Shown: positions 19,024 through 27,889 of the stretch, piece after piece
Layout of the letters: the number at the start of each line of letters is the position of its first letter
How positions within the stretch are numbered: the first letter of the stretch is position 1
NCBI RefSeq assembly: GCF_027474825.1
Contig: NZ_CP107030.1
Span: 2,982,529-3,046,528, forward strand
Direction: 5' to 3'
Source of the DNA: Maribacter halichondriae
GTDB taxonomy: Bacteria > Bacteroidota > Bacteroidia > Flavobacteriales > Flavobacteriaceae
Length of the DNA stretch: 64,000 nt
Notes under the pieces: model-generated
Told to the model about the DNA's origin: nothing
The model's database searches: none
What the model saw: the letters and a program-made list of their open reading frames with translations, nothing else
Program-made: the position numbers and the translations under genes

Positions 19024-19803
19024 ATGAGAATCTTGAATTTAATGTCTCTTTTTGCGGTTATAGTAACATGTGCCCAAGGAAATATACATGCTCAGGGCGA
19101 GGGCGGCATTTTTACGGCCAGTCGCTTGGCGGCCTTGAAGACCGGCGAAGGTGGATTGGGTAACAACCCCAGTACCATGAACCTATATAGTGACATGCGG
19201 ATGAAATTCGCCAAAATGGGCGAAGAGGTTACCTTGACTTTAGATGATATAGAAGGTACCATATATCTTAATGATAAGTTCAATCTTGGAACGTTGGCTT
19301 ATGACGGGCAGGCTTTTAAAAAACTGCATATGCGCTACGATGCGTATAACGATGAAGTAGAGATTAAGGAATCCGCCGCCACCGAAGAAGTTCTGGCATT
19401 GGTAAAAGATCCGGAACTCTCTTGTTCGTTAAACGGGTCAACTTTTATATTCACCAGAATGATCGATGCTAATAGCAACGAGCGAAGTGGTTACTTGATT
19501 CCCTTATATGAAGGTAAAAAATATAGCCTCTATGAACGTAGACTCAAAGAATTTAAGGAAGGCAAACCGGCCAAGACCTCTCACAGTACTTCTTTTCCGC
19601 ATCGATTTGTTGATGCCGCCGAATACTATGTGAAAATCAGGGAAGGCATACCTGGATTCGTAAAGGCGAAAAAGAACGACCTTATGGTCGTCTTCGGAAA
19701 AGAACGCGAAAAGCATATCAAGGAATATATAAAGGATAAAAGAATAAACCTGAATAATCAGGTCGATTTGATAGATCTTTTTGCTTTTGCAAACACCTTG
19801 TAG
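19024..19803 (+). CDS. Secreted protein, tandem paralogue family copy 1
   Basis: The 259-residue product has a signal peptide (cleavage near N-I-H-A-Q) and a conserved body. In order it shows Y-S-D-M-R-M-K-F-A-K-M-G-E-E (about residue 57), L-T-L-D-D-I-E-G-T-I-Y, Y-D-A-Y-N-D-E-V-E-I-K-E-S, L-S-C-S-L-N-G with a single conserved Cys, G-Y-L-I-P-L-Y-E-G, and F-K-E-G-K-P-A-K-T-S-H. Then come F-P-H-R-F-V-D and a Lys-rich C-terminal helix ending D-L-I-D-L-F. Copies 2-4 follow on the same strand. The first half looks beta-rich, consistent with a periplasmic or surface beta domain plus a helical tail. I recognise no family and no catalytic motif; function unknown. Confidence 0.75.
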   Translation: MRILNLMSLFAVIVTCAQGNIHAQGEGGIFTASRLAALKTGEGGLGNNPSTMNLYSDMRMKFAKMGEEVTLTLDDIEGTIYLNDKFNLGTLAYDGQAFKKLHMRYDAYNDEVEIKESAATEEVLALVKDPELSCSLNGSTFIFTRMIDANSNERSGYLIPLYEGKKYSLYERRLKEFKEGKPAKTSHSTSFPHRFVDAAEYYVKIREGIPGFVKAKKNDLMVVFGKEREKHIKEYIKDKRINLNNQVDLIDLFAFANTL

Positions 19804-19885
19804 TAAGAATACCGTATAAAATAGTCGTATTAGCGGCCGAACTAGGTCTAGTGCCAAAGATTATGAATTATTAAATGTTAGGGTT

Positions 19886-20659
19886 TTGAAAAACTATTTC
19901 CTCTTTTTGGTTCTTACTTGTTTTATTAGTGTCGCGGTCAATGGGCAACGAAAGACCATACAGCCTTGGGGCGTATCCGGGGATGTTTGGGACCATAGTA
20001 AGGCCTTGGGGAACAACCCCTCCTCTGAGAATTTTTATAGCGATATGCGGATGAAGTTCGCCAAAATGGGCGAAGAGGTAAAGCTTACCTTAGATGATAT
20101 AGAAGGAACCATATATATTGATGGGCAATTCTCGCTTGGCACGCTTTTCATAGAGGGAAAAGCGTTCAAAAAACTACAACTTCGCTTTGATGCCTACAAT
20201 GATGAAATGGAACTTAAGGAATCCGCTGCGTCCGAAGAGGTCAAGGCTTTAGTGAAAGATCCCGGACTTTCATGTTCCCTAAACGGTAGAACTTTTATAT
20301 ATACCACTATGATCGGAAAGAATGATACCCGGCGAAGCGGTTATCTGATTCCCTTATATGAAGGAAAATCATATCGGTTCTATGAACGTAAAATAAAGGA
20401 TTTCAAAGAGGGTAAGCAGGCAAGGACCTCGCACGGCACATCGTTTCCGCATCGCTTTGTTGACGAAAATGAATTTTATATTACTAGGAAAGATGACGAC
20501 ATCCCCGAAATTCTTCCCGCCAAGAAATCTGAAATCATTTCCATCTTCGGGATGGAGAAAGAAAAAACCATTAAAAAATTTATAAGGGCTAAGAAAATCG
20601 ATGTGTCGAAGGTTGGCGATTTGGTCAATCTGTTCGCATATGTTAATACGTTGTATTAG
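19886..20659 (+). CDS. Secreted protein, tandem paralogue family copy 2
   Basis: Copy 2 (257 residues) keeps all family blocks and is closest to copy 1 (Y-S-D-M-R-M-K-F-A-K-M-G-E-E-V identical). The start is a TTG at 19886, which gives the signal peptide L-K-N-Y-F-L-F-L-V-L-T ending N-G-Q. The nearest ATG at 19875 is out of frame and closes after four codons, so either TTG is used or a base is wrong here. It lies 82 bases after copy 1 with no terminator between them, so cotranscription is likely. Function unknown. Confidence 0.72.
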   Translation: MKNYFLFLVLTCFISVAVNGQRKTIQPWGVSGDVWDHSKALGNNPSSENFYSDMRMKFAKMGEEVKLTLDDIEGTIYIDGQFSLGTLFIEGKAFKKLQLRFDAYNDEMELKESAASEEVKALVKDPGLSCSLNGRTFIYTTMIGKNDTRRSGYLIPLYEGKSYRFYERKIKDFKEGKQARTSHGTSFPHRFVDENEFYITRKDDDIPEILPAKKSEIISIFGMEKEKTIKKFIRAKKIDVSKVGDLVNLFAYVNTLY

Positions 20660-20721
20660 GCTACCATTATATAGATACAGCAGAGGTCTAATTAGAGGAC
20701 CTAAAAGAGATTTAGAAGGTT

Positions 20722-21528
20722 ATGAGAAATATATTGACAATACTATACTCTTGCATGGCATTTATGGTTGTGGATGCTATGATGGCCCAAGGCAATATTC
20801 ATTCGCCTGGGGAGGGAGGAGTCTTCACTCCTGAACGATATGCCTTGCTCAAAAGCGACCGTGGTGAATTGGGAGGATTGGGCAACAACCCAAACATGAT
20901 GAACCTCTATAGCGATATGCGCATAAAGTTCGCCAAAATGGGCGAAGAAGTAAGGCTTACGCTTGACGACATATATGGATCTATTTATTTGGACGATCAA
21001 TTTCGGTTAGGTACCCTGTACGATAATGGGGTTGCCTATAAAAAATTACATATGCGTTATGACGCTTATAACGATGAGTTCGAGATTAAGGAAACAGGAA
21101 CCTCGGAAAGCGTACACGCTTTGATCAAGCACTCCGCTATTTCTTGTTCTTTAGAAGGTGATACTTTTATCTATTATGAATACGGGGATAATAAGAATAT
21201 GACAAAGGAAGGATACCTTATTGTCCTTTATTCAGGCATGGCATACAAACTCTACCAGCGTAACATGAAAGTCTTTAAAGAGGGGAAACAAGCCAAGACC
21301 TCACATGGAACGTCGTTTCCGCATCGATTTATTGAAGAAACTGAATTCTTTGTTAGTAAGAATGGTGAAATGCCAAAATTTTTATATCCCAAGAAATCCG
21401 AAGTTTTATCCTTCTTGGGTAAGGACAAAGAAAAAACCTTAAAAAAATTTATAAAGGATAAGAAAATCAATCTGATGCGCCGAAAAGATCTTATTGACCT
21501 TTTTTCTTTTAGCGATCAGTTGGAGTAA
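20722..21528 (+). CDS. Secreted protein, tandem paralogue family copy 3
   Basis: Copy 3 (268 residues) starts with a signal peptide (M-R-N-I-L-T-I-L-Y-S to M-A-Q). Its N-terminal linker resembles copy 1 (G-N-I-H-S-P-G-E-G-G-V-F-T), suggesting it arose from copy 1 rather than copy 2. Conserved blocks are Y-S-D-M-R-I-K-F-A-K-M-G-E-E, I-S-C-S-L-E-G-D-T-F, F-K-E-G-K-Q-A-K-T-S-H-G-T-S-F-P-H-R-F and a terminal Lys-rich helix. It follows copy 2 by 62 bases and precedes copy 4 by 26. Function unknown. Confidence 0.75.
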   Translation: MRNILTILYSCMAFMVVDAMMAQGNIHSPGEGGVFTPERYALLKSDRGELGGLGNNPNMMNLYSDMRIKFAKMGEEVRLTLDDIYGSIYLDDQFRLGTLYDNGVAYKKLHMRYDAYNDEFEIKETGTSESVHALIKHSAISCSLEGDTFIYYEYGDNKNMTKEGYLIVLYSGMAYKLYQRNMKVFKEGKQAKTSHGTSFPHRFIEETEFFVSKNGEMPKFLYPKKSEVLSFLGKDKEKTLKKFIKDKKINLMRRKDLIDLFSFSDQLE

Positions 21529-21554
21529 ATAACACATATAAATATAAAAGTAAT

Positions 21555-22376
21555 ATGAAAAAGCTGGTCATTTTTTTAGGTCTTATAGTATTGGGTTTTC
21601 AGGCCTATGCCCAAAGGGGCATGATGAACGAATCATTTAGAGTTGGCGGGGACGTGGCCGGGCGCGACGCACTTGGGCTTTGTTGTACGATTCAGGCATC
21701 TTTGGGCAATAACCCCACAGTGATGAACGCCTTTTCTGATTTTAAGGATTCGTTTGGGGATCCCACTTTTACCAAACAATCCGGTTATGCCAGAATCAAG
21801 GGCACGGCCTAATATGATAAAGACTTTGTCGAAGCGACCATTTTTGCCTATGGCGATGAAGCGGCGCGATTTTATGTCCGATATGATGCATTTAACGATG
21901 ATATAGAAATAAAAAGGAATAAGCATAATATCAATACGGAATCGCTGGTGAGGGATGAAAACATTTCTTGTAAAATAGATGGCGAGACCATGGTCTACAA
22001 AACATTTACGGATGCGAAAGAGAATGTTGCAACGGGGTATCTTAGTCCTATCTATGAAGGTGACCGATATGTTATCTATGTTCGTAAAATGAAAATTTAT
22101 AAGGAAGGAAAAGCGGCAAAAACCTCACATGGTACTGCATTCCCACCGAGATTCTTGGATAAGACCGAGTATTATGTAACCGCTGGAAAGCAGAATCCGC
22201 AACATGTAAACCTTAGAAAGAAAGAGGTTCTTGCCTTTTTTGATAGTGCAGAAAAGAAAAAAATAGAATCTTTTATAAGAGACAAGGGCTTAAAGTTTGA
22301 GACTCCCTATGATTTGGCAAAAGTGTTTGAACATGCTGAGCAAATTACAAGTACCGGAATGGCGTCGGGACAGTAA
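21555..22376 (+). pseudogene. Secreted protein, tandem paralogue family copy 4, interrupted by an in-frame stop
   Basis: One frame runs from ATG 21555 (signal peptide M-K-K-L-V-I-F-L-G-L-I, cleaved near A-Y-A-Q) to 22376, interrupted only by TAA at 21810-21812. The context is G-T-A-stop-Y-D-K-D-F. A Tyr codon (TAT or TAC) there would restore 273 residues, so this is a single substitution, not a frameshift. Downstream blocks are intact: I-S-C-K-I-D-G, G-Y-L-S-P-I-Y-E-G, Y-K-E-G-K-A-A-K-T-S-H-G-T and F-P-P-R-F-L-D. It is the most divergent tandem copy, with a Cys pair (C-C-T) near the mature N-terminus. Intact downstream coding suggests recent loss, read-through or a base error. Confidence 0.75.
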
Positions 22377-22426
22377 GAGAATAATCGAAATATTTCAAAA
22401 CAGTCTCTTGATATGTGACAAAAAGG

Positions 22427-22450
22427 CTACACTGCAAAGTGGAGTTTTTT
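22427..22450 (+). terminator. Terminator after the paralogue array
   Basis: CTACACT and AGTGGAG pair around GCAA with one mismatch and are followed by six T. It lies about 50 bases after copy 4 and isolates the array from the ribosomal block. Confidence 0.65.
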
Positions 22451-22615
22451 GTTGAAATACAAATCCTTGTTCGTAAGTATCCCTGAAGTTAAATTTAGAA
22501 GTCCAGGCTTCCTCGATATGGGTCTAAATTGTATGGCGAAATGGGCGATGTGTGTTGCTCATTGCTTGAGAGATGGTCTTTCAGAAAAAAATCCTAAAAA
22601 TTTAATGTCCTATGA

Positions 22616-22646
22616 TTTGAATTATTATGAAATAGTCTTACATTTG
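22616..22646 (+). promoter_or_regulatory. Bacteroidota sigma-type promoter of the str operon
   Basis: TTTG at 22616-22619, a 19-base spacer and TACATTTG at 22639-22646 match the established Bacteroidota consensus (-33 TTTG, -7 TAnnTTTG) without mismatch. Transcription should begin near 22652, about 40 bases before the rpsL start. The rest of the 315-base gap before rpsL holds only the upstream terminator and an unsupported short open frame. Confidence 0.8.
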
Positions 22647-22691
22647 CCAGCCCTTAAACAGGGGTAAGTTTTTATACATATATATTATAGT

Positions 22692-23066
22692 ATGCCAACA
22701 ATTTCACAATTAGTACGAAAAGGAAGAGTCACTATTACCAAGAAGAGTAAATCGGCTGCTTTGGATTCGTGCCCTCAAAGGAGAGGTGTTTGCACAAGAG
22801 TGTACACCACAACTCCTAAAAAACCGAACTCCGCAATGCGTAAAGTTGCTAGGGTGAGGTTGACCAATGGAAAAGAGGTCAATGCCTATATTCCAGGAGA
22901 GGGTCACAATTTACAAGAGCACTCGATAGTATTGGTAAGAGGAGGAAGGGTGAAAGATTTGCCAGGAGTTAGATACCACATCGTAAGGGGTGCTTTGGAC
23001 ACAGCAGGTGTTGCAGGTAGAACCCAACGTAGGTCTAAATATGGTGCAAAACGCCCGAAGAAGTAA
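22692..23066 (+). CDS. rpsL: 30S ribosomal protein S12
   Basis: The 124-residue protein is full length and highly conserved. K-K-P-N-S-A-M-R-K (about residues 43-51) contains Lys43-equivalent, the classic streptomycin-resistance position, here the sensitive-type Lys. [10 protein letters not shown] lies near residue 91. S12 sits at the decoding centre and controls accuracy. It is the first gene of the str operon, about 40 bases downstream of the consensus promoter. The downstream gap to rpsG (110 bases) is filled by a 7-bp periodic array. Confidence 0.98.
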   Translation: MPTISQLVRKGRVTITKKSKSAALDSCPQRRGVCTRVYTTTPKKPNSAMRKVARVRLTNGKEVNAYIPGEGHNLQEHSIVLVRGGRVKDLPGVRYHIVRGALDTAGVAGRTQRRSKYGAKRPKK

Positions 23067-23083
23067 TGAATAAAAAAGGTTAA

Positions 23084-23174
23084 GAGGTACGAGGTTAGAG
23101 GTACGAAGTAAAAAAGTTCAAAAAACTAAAAACTTAAGCCCGAAACTCGAAACTCGAAACCTGAAACTTTAAAG
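23084..23174. repeat. Degenerate heptanucleotide array between rpsL and rpsG
   Basis: Thirteen consecutive 7-base units can be laid out without a gap: GAGGTAC, GAGGTTA, GAGGTAC, GAAGTAA, AAAAGTT, CAAAAAA, CTAAAAA, CTTAAGC, CCGAAAC, TCGAAAC, TCGAAAC, CTGAAAC, TTTAAAG. The array ends two bases before the rpsG ATG. The middle is degenerate; the two ends are clearly periodic. Confidence 0.8.
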
Positions 23175-23176
23175 TA

Positions 23177-23653
23177 ATGAGAAAAAAACAGGCGAAAAAA
23201 AGGCCACTTTTACCAGACCCTCGATTTAACGATCAATTGGTGACGCGTTTTGTCAATATGATGATGTGGGATGGAAAGAAATCTGTTGCCTTCAGTGTAT
23301 TTTACGATGCCATAGATATCGTAGAAGAAAAAAAGACCGATGAAGAAAAGACGGCGTTAGAACTTTGGAAAGATGCACTTTCCAATGTTATGCCGCATGT
23401 TGAGGTGCGAAGTAGAAGAGTAGGTGGTGCCACCTTTCAAATTCCGATGCAGATTCGACCCGATCGTAAAATTTCTACAGCCATGAAATGGTTAATCAGT
23501 TATGCAAGAAAGCGTAACGAAAAAGGGATGTCTCAAAAATTGGCGGCCGAGATTCTGGCAGCATCCAAAGAAGAAGGCGCGGCCGTTAAGAAAAGAGTTG
23601 ATACACATAAAATGGCAGAAGCGAACAAGGCATTCTCCCACTTTAGATTTTAA
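23177..23653 (+). CDS. rpsG: 30S ribosomal protein S7
   Basis: The 158-residue protein is full length, starting M-R-K-K-Q-A-K-K-R. The core [16 protein letters not shown] (about residues 79-94) binds the head of 16S rRNA, and the C-terminus [10 protein letters not shown] is typical of the phylum. S7 nucleates assembly of the 30S head. It is 3 bases upstream of fusA. The array upstream leaves room only for an A-rich initiation region and no strong Shine-Dalgarno, as is usual in Bacteroidota. Confidence 0.98.
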   Translation: MRKKQAKKRPLLPDPRFNDQLVTRFVNMMMWDGKKSVAFSVFYDAIDIVEEKKTDEEKTALELWKDALSNVMPHVEVRSRRVGGATFQIPMQIRPDRKISTAMKWLISYARKRNEKGMSQKLAAEILAASKEEGAAVKKRVDTHKMAEANKAFSHFRF

Positions 23654-23656
23654 GAA

Positions 23657-25792
23657 ATGGCAAGAGATTTAAAATTCACAAGAAATATAGGTATTGCAGC
23701 GCATATTGATGCCGGTAAGACGACGACTACCGAGCGTATCCTTTACTATACTGGTGTTAGCCATAAAATAGGAGAGGTACATGATGGAGCGGCAACCATG
23801 GATTGGATGGAACAAGAGCAGGAGCGCGGGATTACCATTACCTCTGCGGCCACCACCTGTACTTGGAATTTTCCAATGAAAAACGGAGAGGTTACCGATG
23901 AGTCCAAACCATACCACTTCAATATTATAGATACTCCCGGTCACGTAGATTTTACCGTTGAGGTAAACCGTTCGTTACGTGTGTTGGATGGACTTGTTTT
24001 CTTGTTCAGTGCAGTTGATGGTGTTGAGCCTCAATCTGAGACGAACTGGAGATTGGCGGATAACTACAAAGTTCCAAGAATGGGCTTTGTAAATAAAATG
24101 GACCGACAAGGGTCAAATTTTCTTGCTGTCTGTCAGCAAGTTAAGGATATGTTGAAATCAAATGCGGTGCCAATTGTGCTTCCTATCGGTGATGAAGCCG
24201 ACTTTAAAGGTGTGGTCGATTTGGTCAAGAACCAGGCGATAATTTGGCATGAGGATAATATGGGCTCAACATTCGATGTGGTCGATATTCCTGAGGATAT
24301 GAAAGCCGAAGTGAAAGAATATCGCGCGATGCTAATTGAAGCCGTTGCAGAATATGATGAGACCTTGATGGAGAAATTCTTCGAAGACGAAGATTCCATT
24401 ACCGAAGATGAGGTGCATGCTGCTTTACGAGCAGCTGTTATGGATATGAGTATAATACCCATGATCTGTGGTTCTGCATTTAAGAACAAAGGTGTTCAAT
24501 TTTTATTGGACGCTGTATGTCGTTATTTGCCTTCACCATTGGATAAAGAAGGTATCGTGGGCATCAATCCTGATACGGAAAAAGAAGTATTGCGAAAGCC
24601 TGACCCAAAAGAACCATTTGCGGCATTGGCCTTTAAGATTGCTACGGATCCTTTCGTAGGTCGTTTGGCCTTTTTTAGGGCCTATTCAGGTAGGTTGGAT
24701 GCCGGTTCCTATGTATTGAATAATCGGTCAGGAAACAAGGAGCGTATTTCTAGAATATATCAAATGCACGCCAATAAGCAGAATGCCATCGATTTTATCG
24801 AGGCCGGTGATATTGGTGCAGCAGTTGGGTTTAAAGATATCAAGACTGGGGATACACTTTCTTCAGAAAAGCACCCTGTAGTCTTGGAAAGTATGAATTT
24901 TCCCGATCCCGTAATCGGTATCGCTGTGGAGCCTAAGACGAAGGCAGATGTCGATAAATTAGGTATGGCCTTGTCTAAATTGGCAGAAGAAGATCCGACA
25001 TTTCAGGTAAAGACTGATGAAGCTTCGGGTCAGACTATAATTTCCGGGATGGGCGAATTGCATTTGGATATTATCGTTGACCGACTACGTCGCGAATTCA
25101 AGGTAGAAGTGAATCAAGGTCAGCCTCAGGTTGAATATAAAGAAGCGATTACAAGAGCGGCAGACCATAGGGAAGTTTACAAGAAACAATCCGGTGGTCG
25201 TGGAAAATTTGCCGATATCGTATTCACAATGGAGCCTATCGAGCAAAATGAGGATTCTAAACCAGGACTGGAGTTTGTCAATGTTATTAAAGGAGGTAAT
25301 ATTCCACGTGAATTTATTCCATCGGTAGAAAAAGGATTCAAGGAAGCCATGAAAAACGGTCCTTTGGCCGGTTTTGAAATGGATAGTATGAAAGTGACTT
25401 TGAAAGATGGATCGTTCCATGCAGTGGATTCTGATTCTTTATCCTTTGAACTAGCGGCCAAAATGGGATATAAAGAGGCGGCCAAGAAAGCGAAAGCTGT
25501 ATTGATGGAGCCTATAATGAAAATTGAAGTGCTTACTCCTGAAGAAAATATGGGTGATATTGTAGGAGATTTGAACCGTCGACGCGGTACAATTTCAAAT
25601 ATGAGCGATAGGGCCGGTGCCAAGGTTATCAAAGGTGAGGTGCCATTGTCCGAAATGTTCGGTTATGTAACGTCGTTGAGAACATTGTCGTCCGGTAGGG
25701 CAACTTCGACCATGGAATTCTCGCACTATGCCGAGACCCCATCGAATATCGCAGAGGAAGTAATCAAGGCAGCTAAAGGCGTAACCGCTTAA
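23657..25792 (+). CDS. fusA: Translation elongation factor G
   Basis: The 711-residue GTPase has the P-loop [10 protein letters not shown] (about residues 15-24), switch [10 protein letters not shown] (about 92) and N-K-M-D (about 146). Domains II-V follow, with the domain IV tip I-T-R-A-A-D-H-R and V-S-F-region motifs intact. It drives translocation of tRNA and mRNA on the ribosome. The length and the str-operon position (rpsG-fusA-rpsJ) indicate the canonical housekeeping copy. The domain II segment and the C-terminus M-E-F-S-H-Y-A-E are ordinary. Confidence 0.98.
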   Translation: MARDLKFTRNIGIAAHIDAGKTTTTERILYYTGVSHKIGEVHDGAATMDWMEQEQERGITITSAATTCTWNFPMKNGEVTDESKPYHFNIIDTPGHVDFTVEVNRSLRVLDGLVFLFSAVDGVEPQSETNWRLADNYKVPRMGFVNKMDRQGSNFLAVCQQVKDMLKSNAVPIVLPIGDEADFKGVVDLVKNQAIIWHEDNMGSTFDVVDIPEDMKAEVKEYRAMLIEAVAEYDETLMEKFFEDEDSITEDEVHAALRAAVMDMSIIPMICGSAFKNKGVQFLLDAVCRYLPSPLDKEGIVGINPDTEKEVLRKPDPKEPFAALAFKIATDPFVGRLAFFRAYSGRLDAGSYVLNNRSGNKERISRIYQMHANKQNAIDFIEAGDIGAAVGFKDIKTGDTLSSEKHPVVLESMNFPDPVIGIAVEPKTKADVDKLGMALSKLAEEDPTFQVKTDEASGQTIISGMGELHLDIIVDRLRREFKVEVNQGQPQVEYKEAITRAADHREVYKKQSGGRGKFADIVFTMEPIEQNEDSKPGLEFVNVIKGGNIPREFIPSVEKGFKEAMKNGPLAGFEMDSMKVTLKDGSFHAVDSDSLSFELAAKMGYKEAAKKAKAVLMEPIMKIEVLTPEENMGDIVGDLNRRRGTISNMSDRAGAKVIKGEVPLSEMFGYVTSLRTLSSGRATSTMEFSHYAETPSNIAEEVIKAAKGVTA

Positions 25793-25803
25793 TTTTAAGA
25801 AAG

Positions 25804-26109
25804 ATGAGTCAGAAAATCAGGATAAAGTTAAAATCTTACGATCACAATTTGGTAGACAAATCTGCCGAGAAAATCGTAAAAACGGTAAAGACTACCGGAG
25901 CAGTGGTTACAGGTCCGATTCCGTTGCCAACGCACAAGAAAATATTTACGGTATTGCGTTCACCGCACGTAAATAAAAAATCGAGAGAGCAGTTTCAATT
26001 GAGTTCATATAAGAGACTTTTGGATATTTATAGCTCATCGTCAAAAACCATTGACGCATTGATGAAGCTTGAGCTTCCTAGTGGCGTTGAGGTCGAGATA
26101 AAAGTATAG
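25804..26109 (+). CDS. rpsJ: 30S ribosomal protein S10
   Basis: The 101-residue protein is full length: [14 protein letters not shown] at the start and G-P-I-P-L-P-T-H-K in the rRNA-binding loop, with [11 protein letters not shown] near the end. S10 binds the 30S head and also pairs with NusB in antitermination. It follows fusA by 11 bases and is followed by a terminator-like hairpin, so here it belongs to the str transcript rather than leading the S10 operon. Confidence 0.97.
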   Translation: MSQKIRIKLKSYDHNLVDKSAEKIVKTVKTTGAVVTGPIPLPTHKKIFTVLRSPHVNKKSREQFQLSSYKRLLDIYSSSSKTIDALMKLELPSGVEVEIKV

Positions 26110-26188
26110 GTATTGAGCCACCAAAAAATTTGGTGGTAAGACATGTCCGGAGCTGCGCGCAAAGGAAAAACGGCAACAAAAATAAATT

Positions 26189-26220
26189 CAGGGTTGAATT
26201 ATTTTTGACCCTGTTTTTTT
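26189..26220 (+). terminator. Terminator-like hairpin between rpsJ and rplC
   Basis: CAGGGT at 26189-26194 pairs with ACCCTG at 26208-26213 around a 13-base loop and is followed at once by seven T. It lies 80 bases after rpsJ. An additional perfect hairpin (CCACCAAA/TTTGGTGG) precedes it near 26119-26137. The gap of 221 bases also contains the 7-bp array before rplC. Confidence 0.65.
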
Positions 26221-26296
26221 GTCATGAATTGTAAGAGTAAGTAGAATTTTTAAGTAATATAAATAAACAGATGATGGGTTTTGGTTTCAAGTTCGA

Positions 26297-26330
26297 AATC
26301 TAAAATCTAAAATCTAAAATCTAAAATCAA
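26297..26330. repeat. Heptanucleotide array directly before rplC
   Basis: Four exact copies of AATCTAA (26297-26324) are followed by AATCAAA, whose last A is the first base of the rplC start codon. The preceding GGTTTCAAGTTCGA continues the 7-base spacing weakly. Each unit contains TAA on the plus strand and, across unit boundaries, TAG on the minus strand. Confidence 0.92.
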
Positions 26331-26953
26331 ATGTCTGGGTTAATAGGAAAAAAAGTAGGCATGACCAGCATCTTTGATGAGAACGGAAAGAATGTTCCGT
26401 GTACCGTGATCGAGGCAGGCCCATGCGTAATTACCCAAGTCAGAACCGAAGAGGTGGACGGGTATAGTGCCCTTCAACTTGGTTTCGATGACAAGGCAGA
26501 GAAGCGTGCTAACAAGGCTGAATCAGGCCATTTTAAAAAGGCAGGTGCATCTCCTAAAAAGAAGGTCGTCGAGTTCCAAGGTTTTGAAGGAGAGTACAAA
26601 TTGGGAGATACCGTTGGTGTCGATATGTTTGTAGAAGGTGAATTTGTCGATGTCGTTGGAACATCGAAGGGAAAAGGTTTTCAGGGTGTTGTAAAAAGAC
26701 ACGGTTTTCGAGGTGTGGGCCAGTCAACACACGGGCAGCATAACCGACTACGTGCACCTGGGTCGATTGGTGCAGGTTCAGATCCGTCAAGAGTATTCAA
26801 AGGAATGCGAATGGCAGGTCGTATGGGCGGTGAAAGAGTGACCGTTCAAAACCTTAGGTTTTAAAGGTAGTGCCGGAAAAAAATCTTTTAGTAGTAAAAG
26901 GTGCAGTACCCGGTCATAAGAATGGGTATGTAACGATTCAAAGGTGGCAATAA
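26331..26953 (+). CDS. rplC: 50S ribosomal protein L3, C-terminus frameshifted as given
   Basis: The first 176 residues are a normal L3, including the glutamine-methylation loop region [12 protein letters not shown]. As written, the frame then ends Asn-Leu-Arg-Phe-stop at 26864. Re-reading the G at 26858 (as if AGGTTT were AGGGTTT) restores [16 protein letters not shown] and continues to Q-R-W-Q-stop at 26953. That gives about 206 residues, the usual length, and a TAATG overlap with rplD. L3 reaches into the peptidyl-transferase centre and is essential, so a sequencing error is the likely cause. Confidence 0.93.
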
Positions 26954-27582
26954 TGAAGGTAGCAGTTTTAGATATTAAAGGAAAAGAAACAGGTAGAAAG
27001 GCAGACCTTTCTGATGCTGTTTTCGCTATAGAGCCGAACGATCATGCCGTTTATTTAGATGTGAAGCAGTACCTGGCCCATCAACGCCAGGGTACCCACA
27101 AATCAAAGGAACGAGCTGAAATAGCAGGTAGTACGCGCAAAATTAAGAAACAAAAAGGTACCGGTACAGCACGTGCAGGTAGTATCAAGTCTCCAATTTT
27201 CAAGGGGGTGGACGTATTTTTGGACCAAGACCAAAAGATTACACTCAAAAAATTAAACAAGAACTTGAAGCGTTTGGCGCGAAAATCAGCCTTAAGTATC
27301 AAGTCGAAAGAGAAGGCGATTTTGGTTGTTGAAGACTTTAATTTCGATACTCCTAAAACGAAAGATTTTGTAGCTGTTTTGAAGTCTTTGGGACTAGAAA
27401 ACAAAAAATCTTTGTTTGTGTTGGGCGATTCAAATAATGGTGTATATTTGTCTTCGCGTAATTTGGAGCGTTCTGAGGTCATAACTAGCTCAGAAATAAG
27501 CACTTACAAAATATTGAATGCAAACAATATTGTATTGCTTGAAGGAGCTCTAGAAGGATTGCAATCGAACTTAACAAAATAG
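26953..27582 (+). CDS. rplD: 50S ribosomal protein L4
   Basis: I start at ATG 26953 ([10 protein letters not shown]) rather than the in-frame GTG three codons earlier, because this gives the family N-terminus and a TAATG junction with restored rplC. The product is 209 residues. K-K-Q-K-G-T-G-T-A-R-A-G (about residue 64) is the extended loop that lines the peptide exit tunnel. In E. coli L4 represses its own S10 operon; whether that holds here cannot be judged. It lies 7 bases upstream of rplW. Confidence 0.97.
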   Translation: MKVAVLDIKGKETGRKADLSDAVFAIEPNDHAVYLDVKQYLAHQRQGTHKSKERAEIAGSTRKIKKQKGTGTARAGSIKSPIFKGVDVFLDQDQKITLKKLNKNLKRLARKSALSIKSKEKAILVVEDFNFDTPKTKDFVAVLKSLGLENKKSLFVLGDSNNGVYLSSRNLERSEVITSSEISTYKILNANNIVLLEGALEGLQSNLTK

Positions 27583-27589
27583 GAAAACC

Positions 27590-27880
27590 ATGAATGTGTT
27601 GATAAAGCCGATAATAACCGAAAAGATGACCGCCGATGGCGAGTTGTACAATCGTTATGGTTTCGTGGTCGACCCGCGTGCGAACAAAATTGAGATCAAA
27701 GATGCCGTTGAGGCGACTTATGGAGTTTCCGTTAAAAAAGTGCGCACGATGAATTATGGTCCGAGCAGAAAATCGCGGTATACCAAAACCGGTGTGCAAC
27801 ATGGGAAGACCAATGCCATAAAAAAAGCGATCGTTGATGTGGCGGAAGGAGATATTATTGATTTTTACAGTAATCTATAA
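27590..27880 (+). CDS. rplW: 50S ribosomal protein L23
   Basis: The 96-residue protein matches bacterial L23: I-K-P-I-I-T-E-K-M-T at residues 4-13, the Y-G-F-V-V-D strand, and V-K-K-V-R-T-M-N-Y, which binds 23S rRNA beside the tunnel exit. L23 is the docking site for trigger factor and SRP; ffh is also present in this window. It is tightly packed between rplD (7 bases) and rplB (9 bases). Confidence 0.97.
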   Translation: MNVLIKPIITEKMTADGELYNRYGFVVDPRANKIEIKDAVEATYGVSVKKVRTMNYGPSRKSRYTKTGVQHGKTNAIKKAIVDVAEGDIIDFYSNL

Positions 27881-27889
27881 AGACAACAA

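Noticed and set aside
22449..22667. Open frame of 72 codons before rpsL, considered as a leader peptide
   Set aside because: It overlaps the terminator T run and the str promoter boxes, and has no leader-peptide features such as codon runs or attenuator stems.
23084..23174. Periodic arrays considered as CRISPR
   Set aside because: Units are 7 bases without spacers and no cas genes are present.
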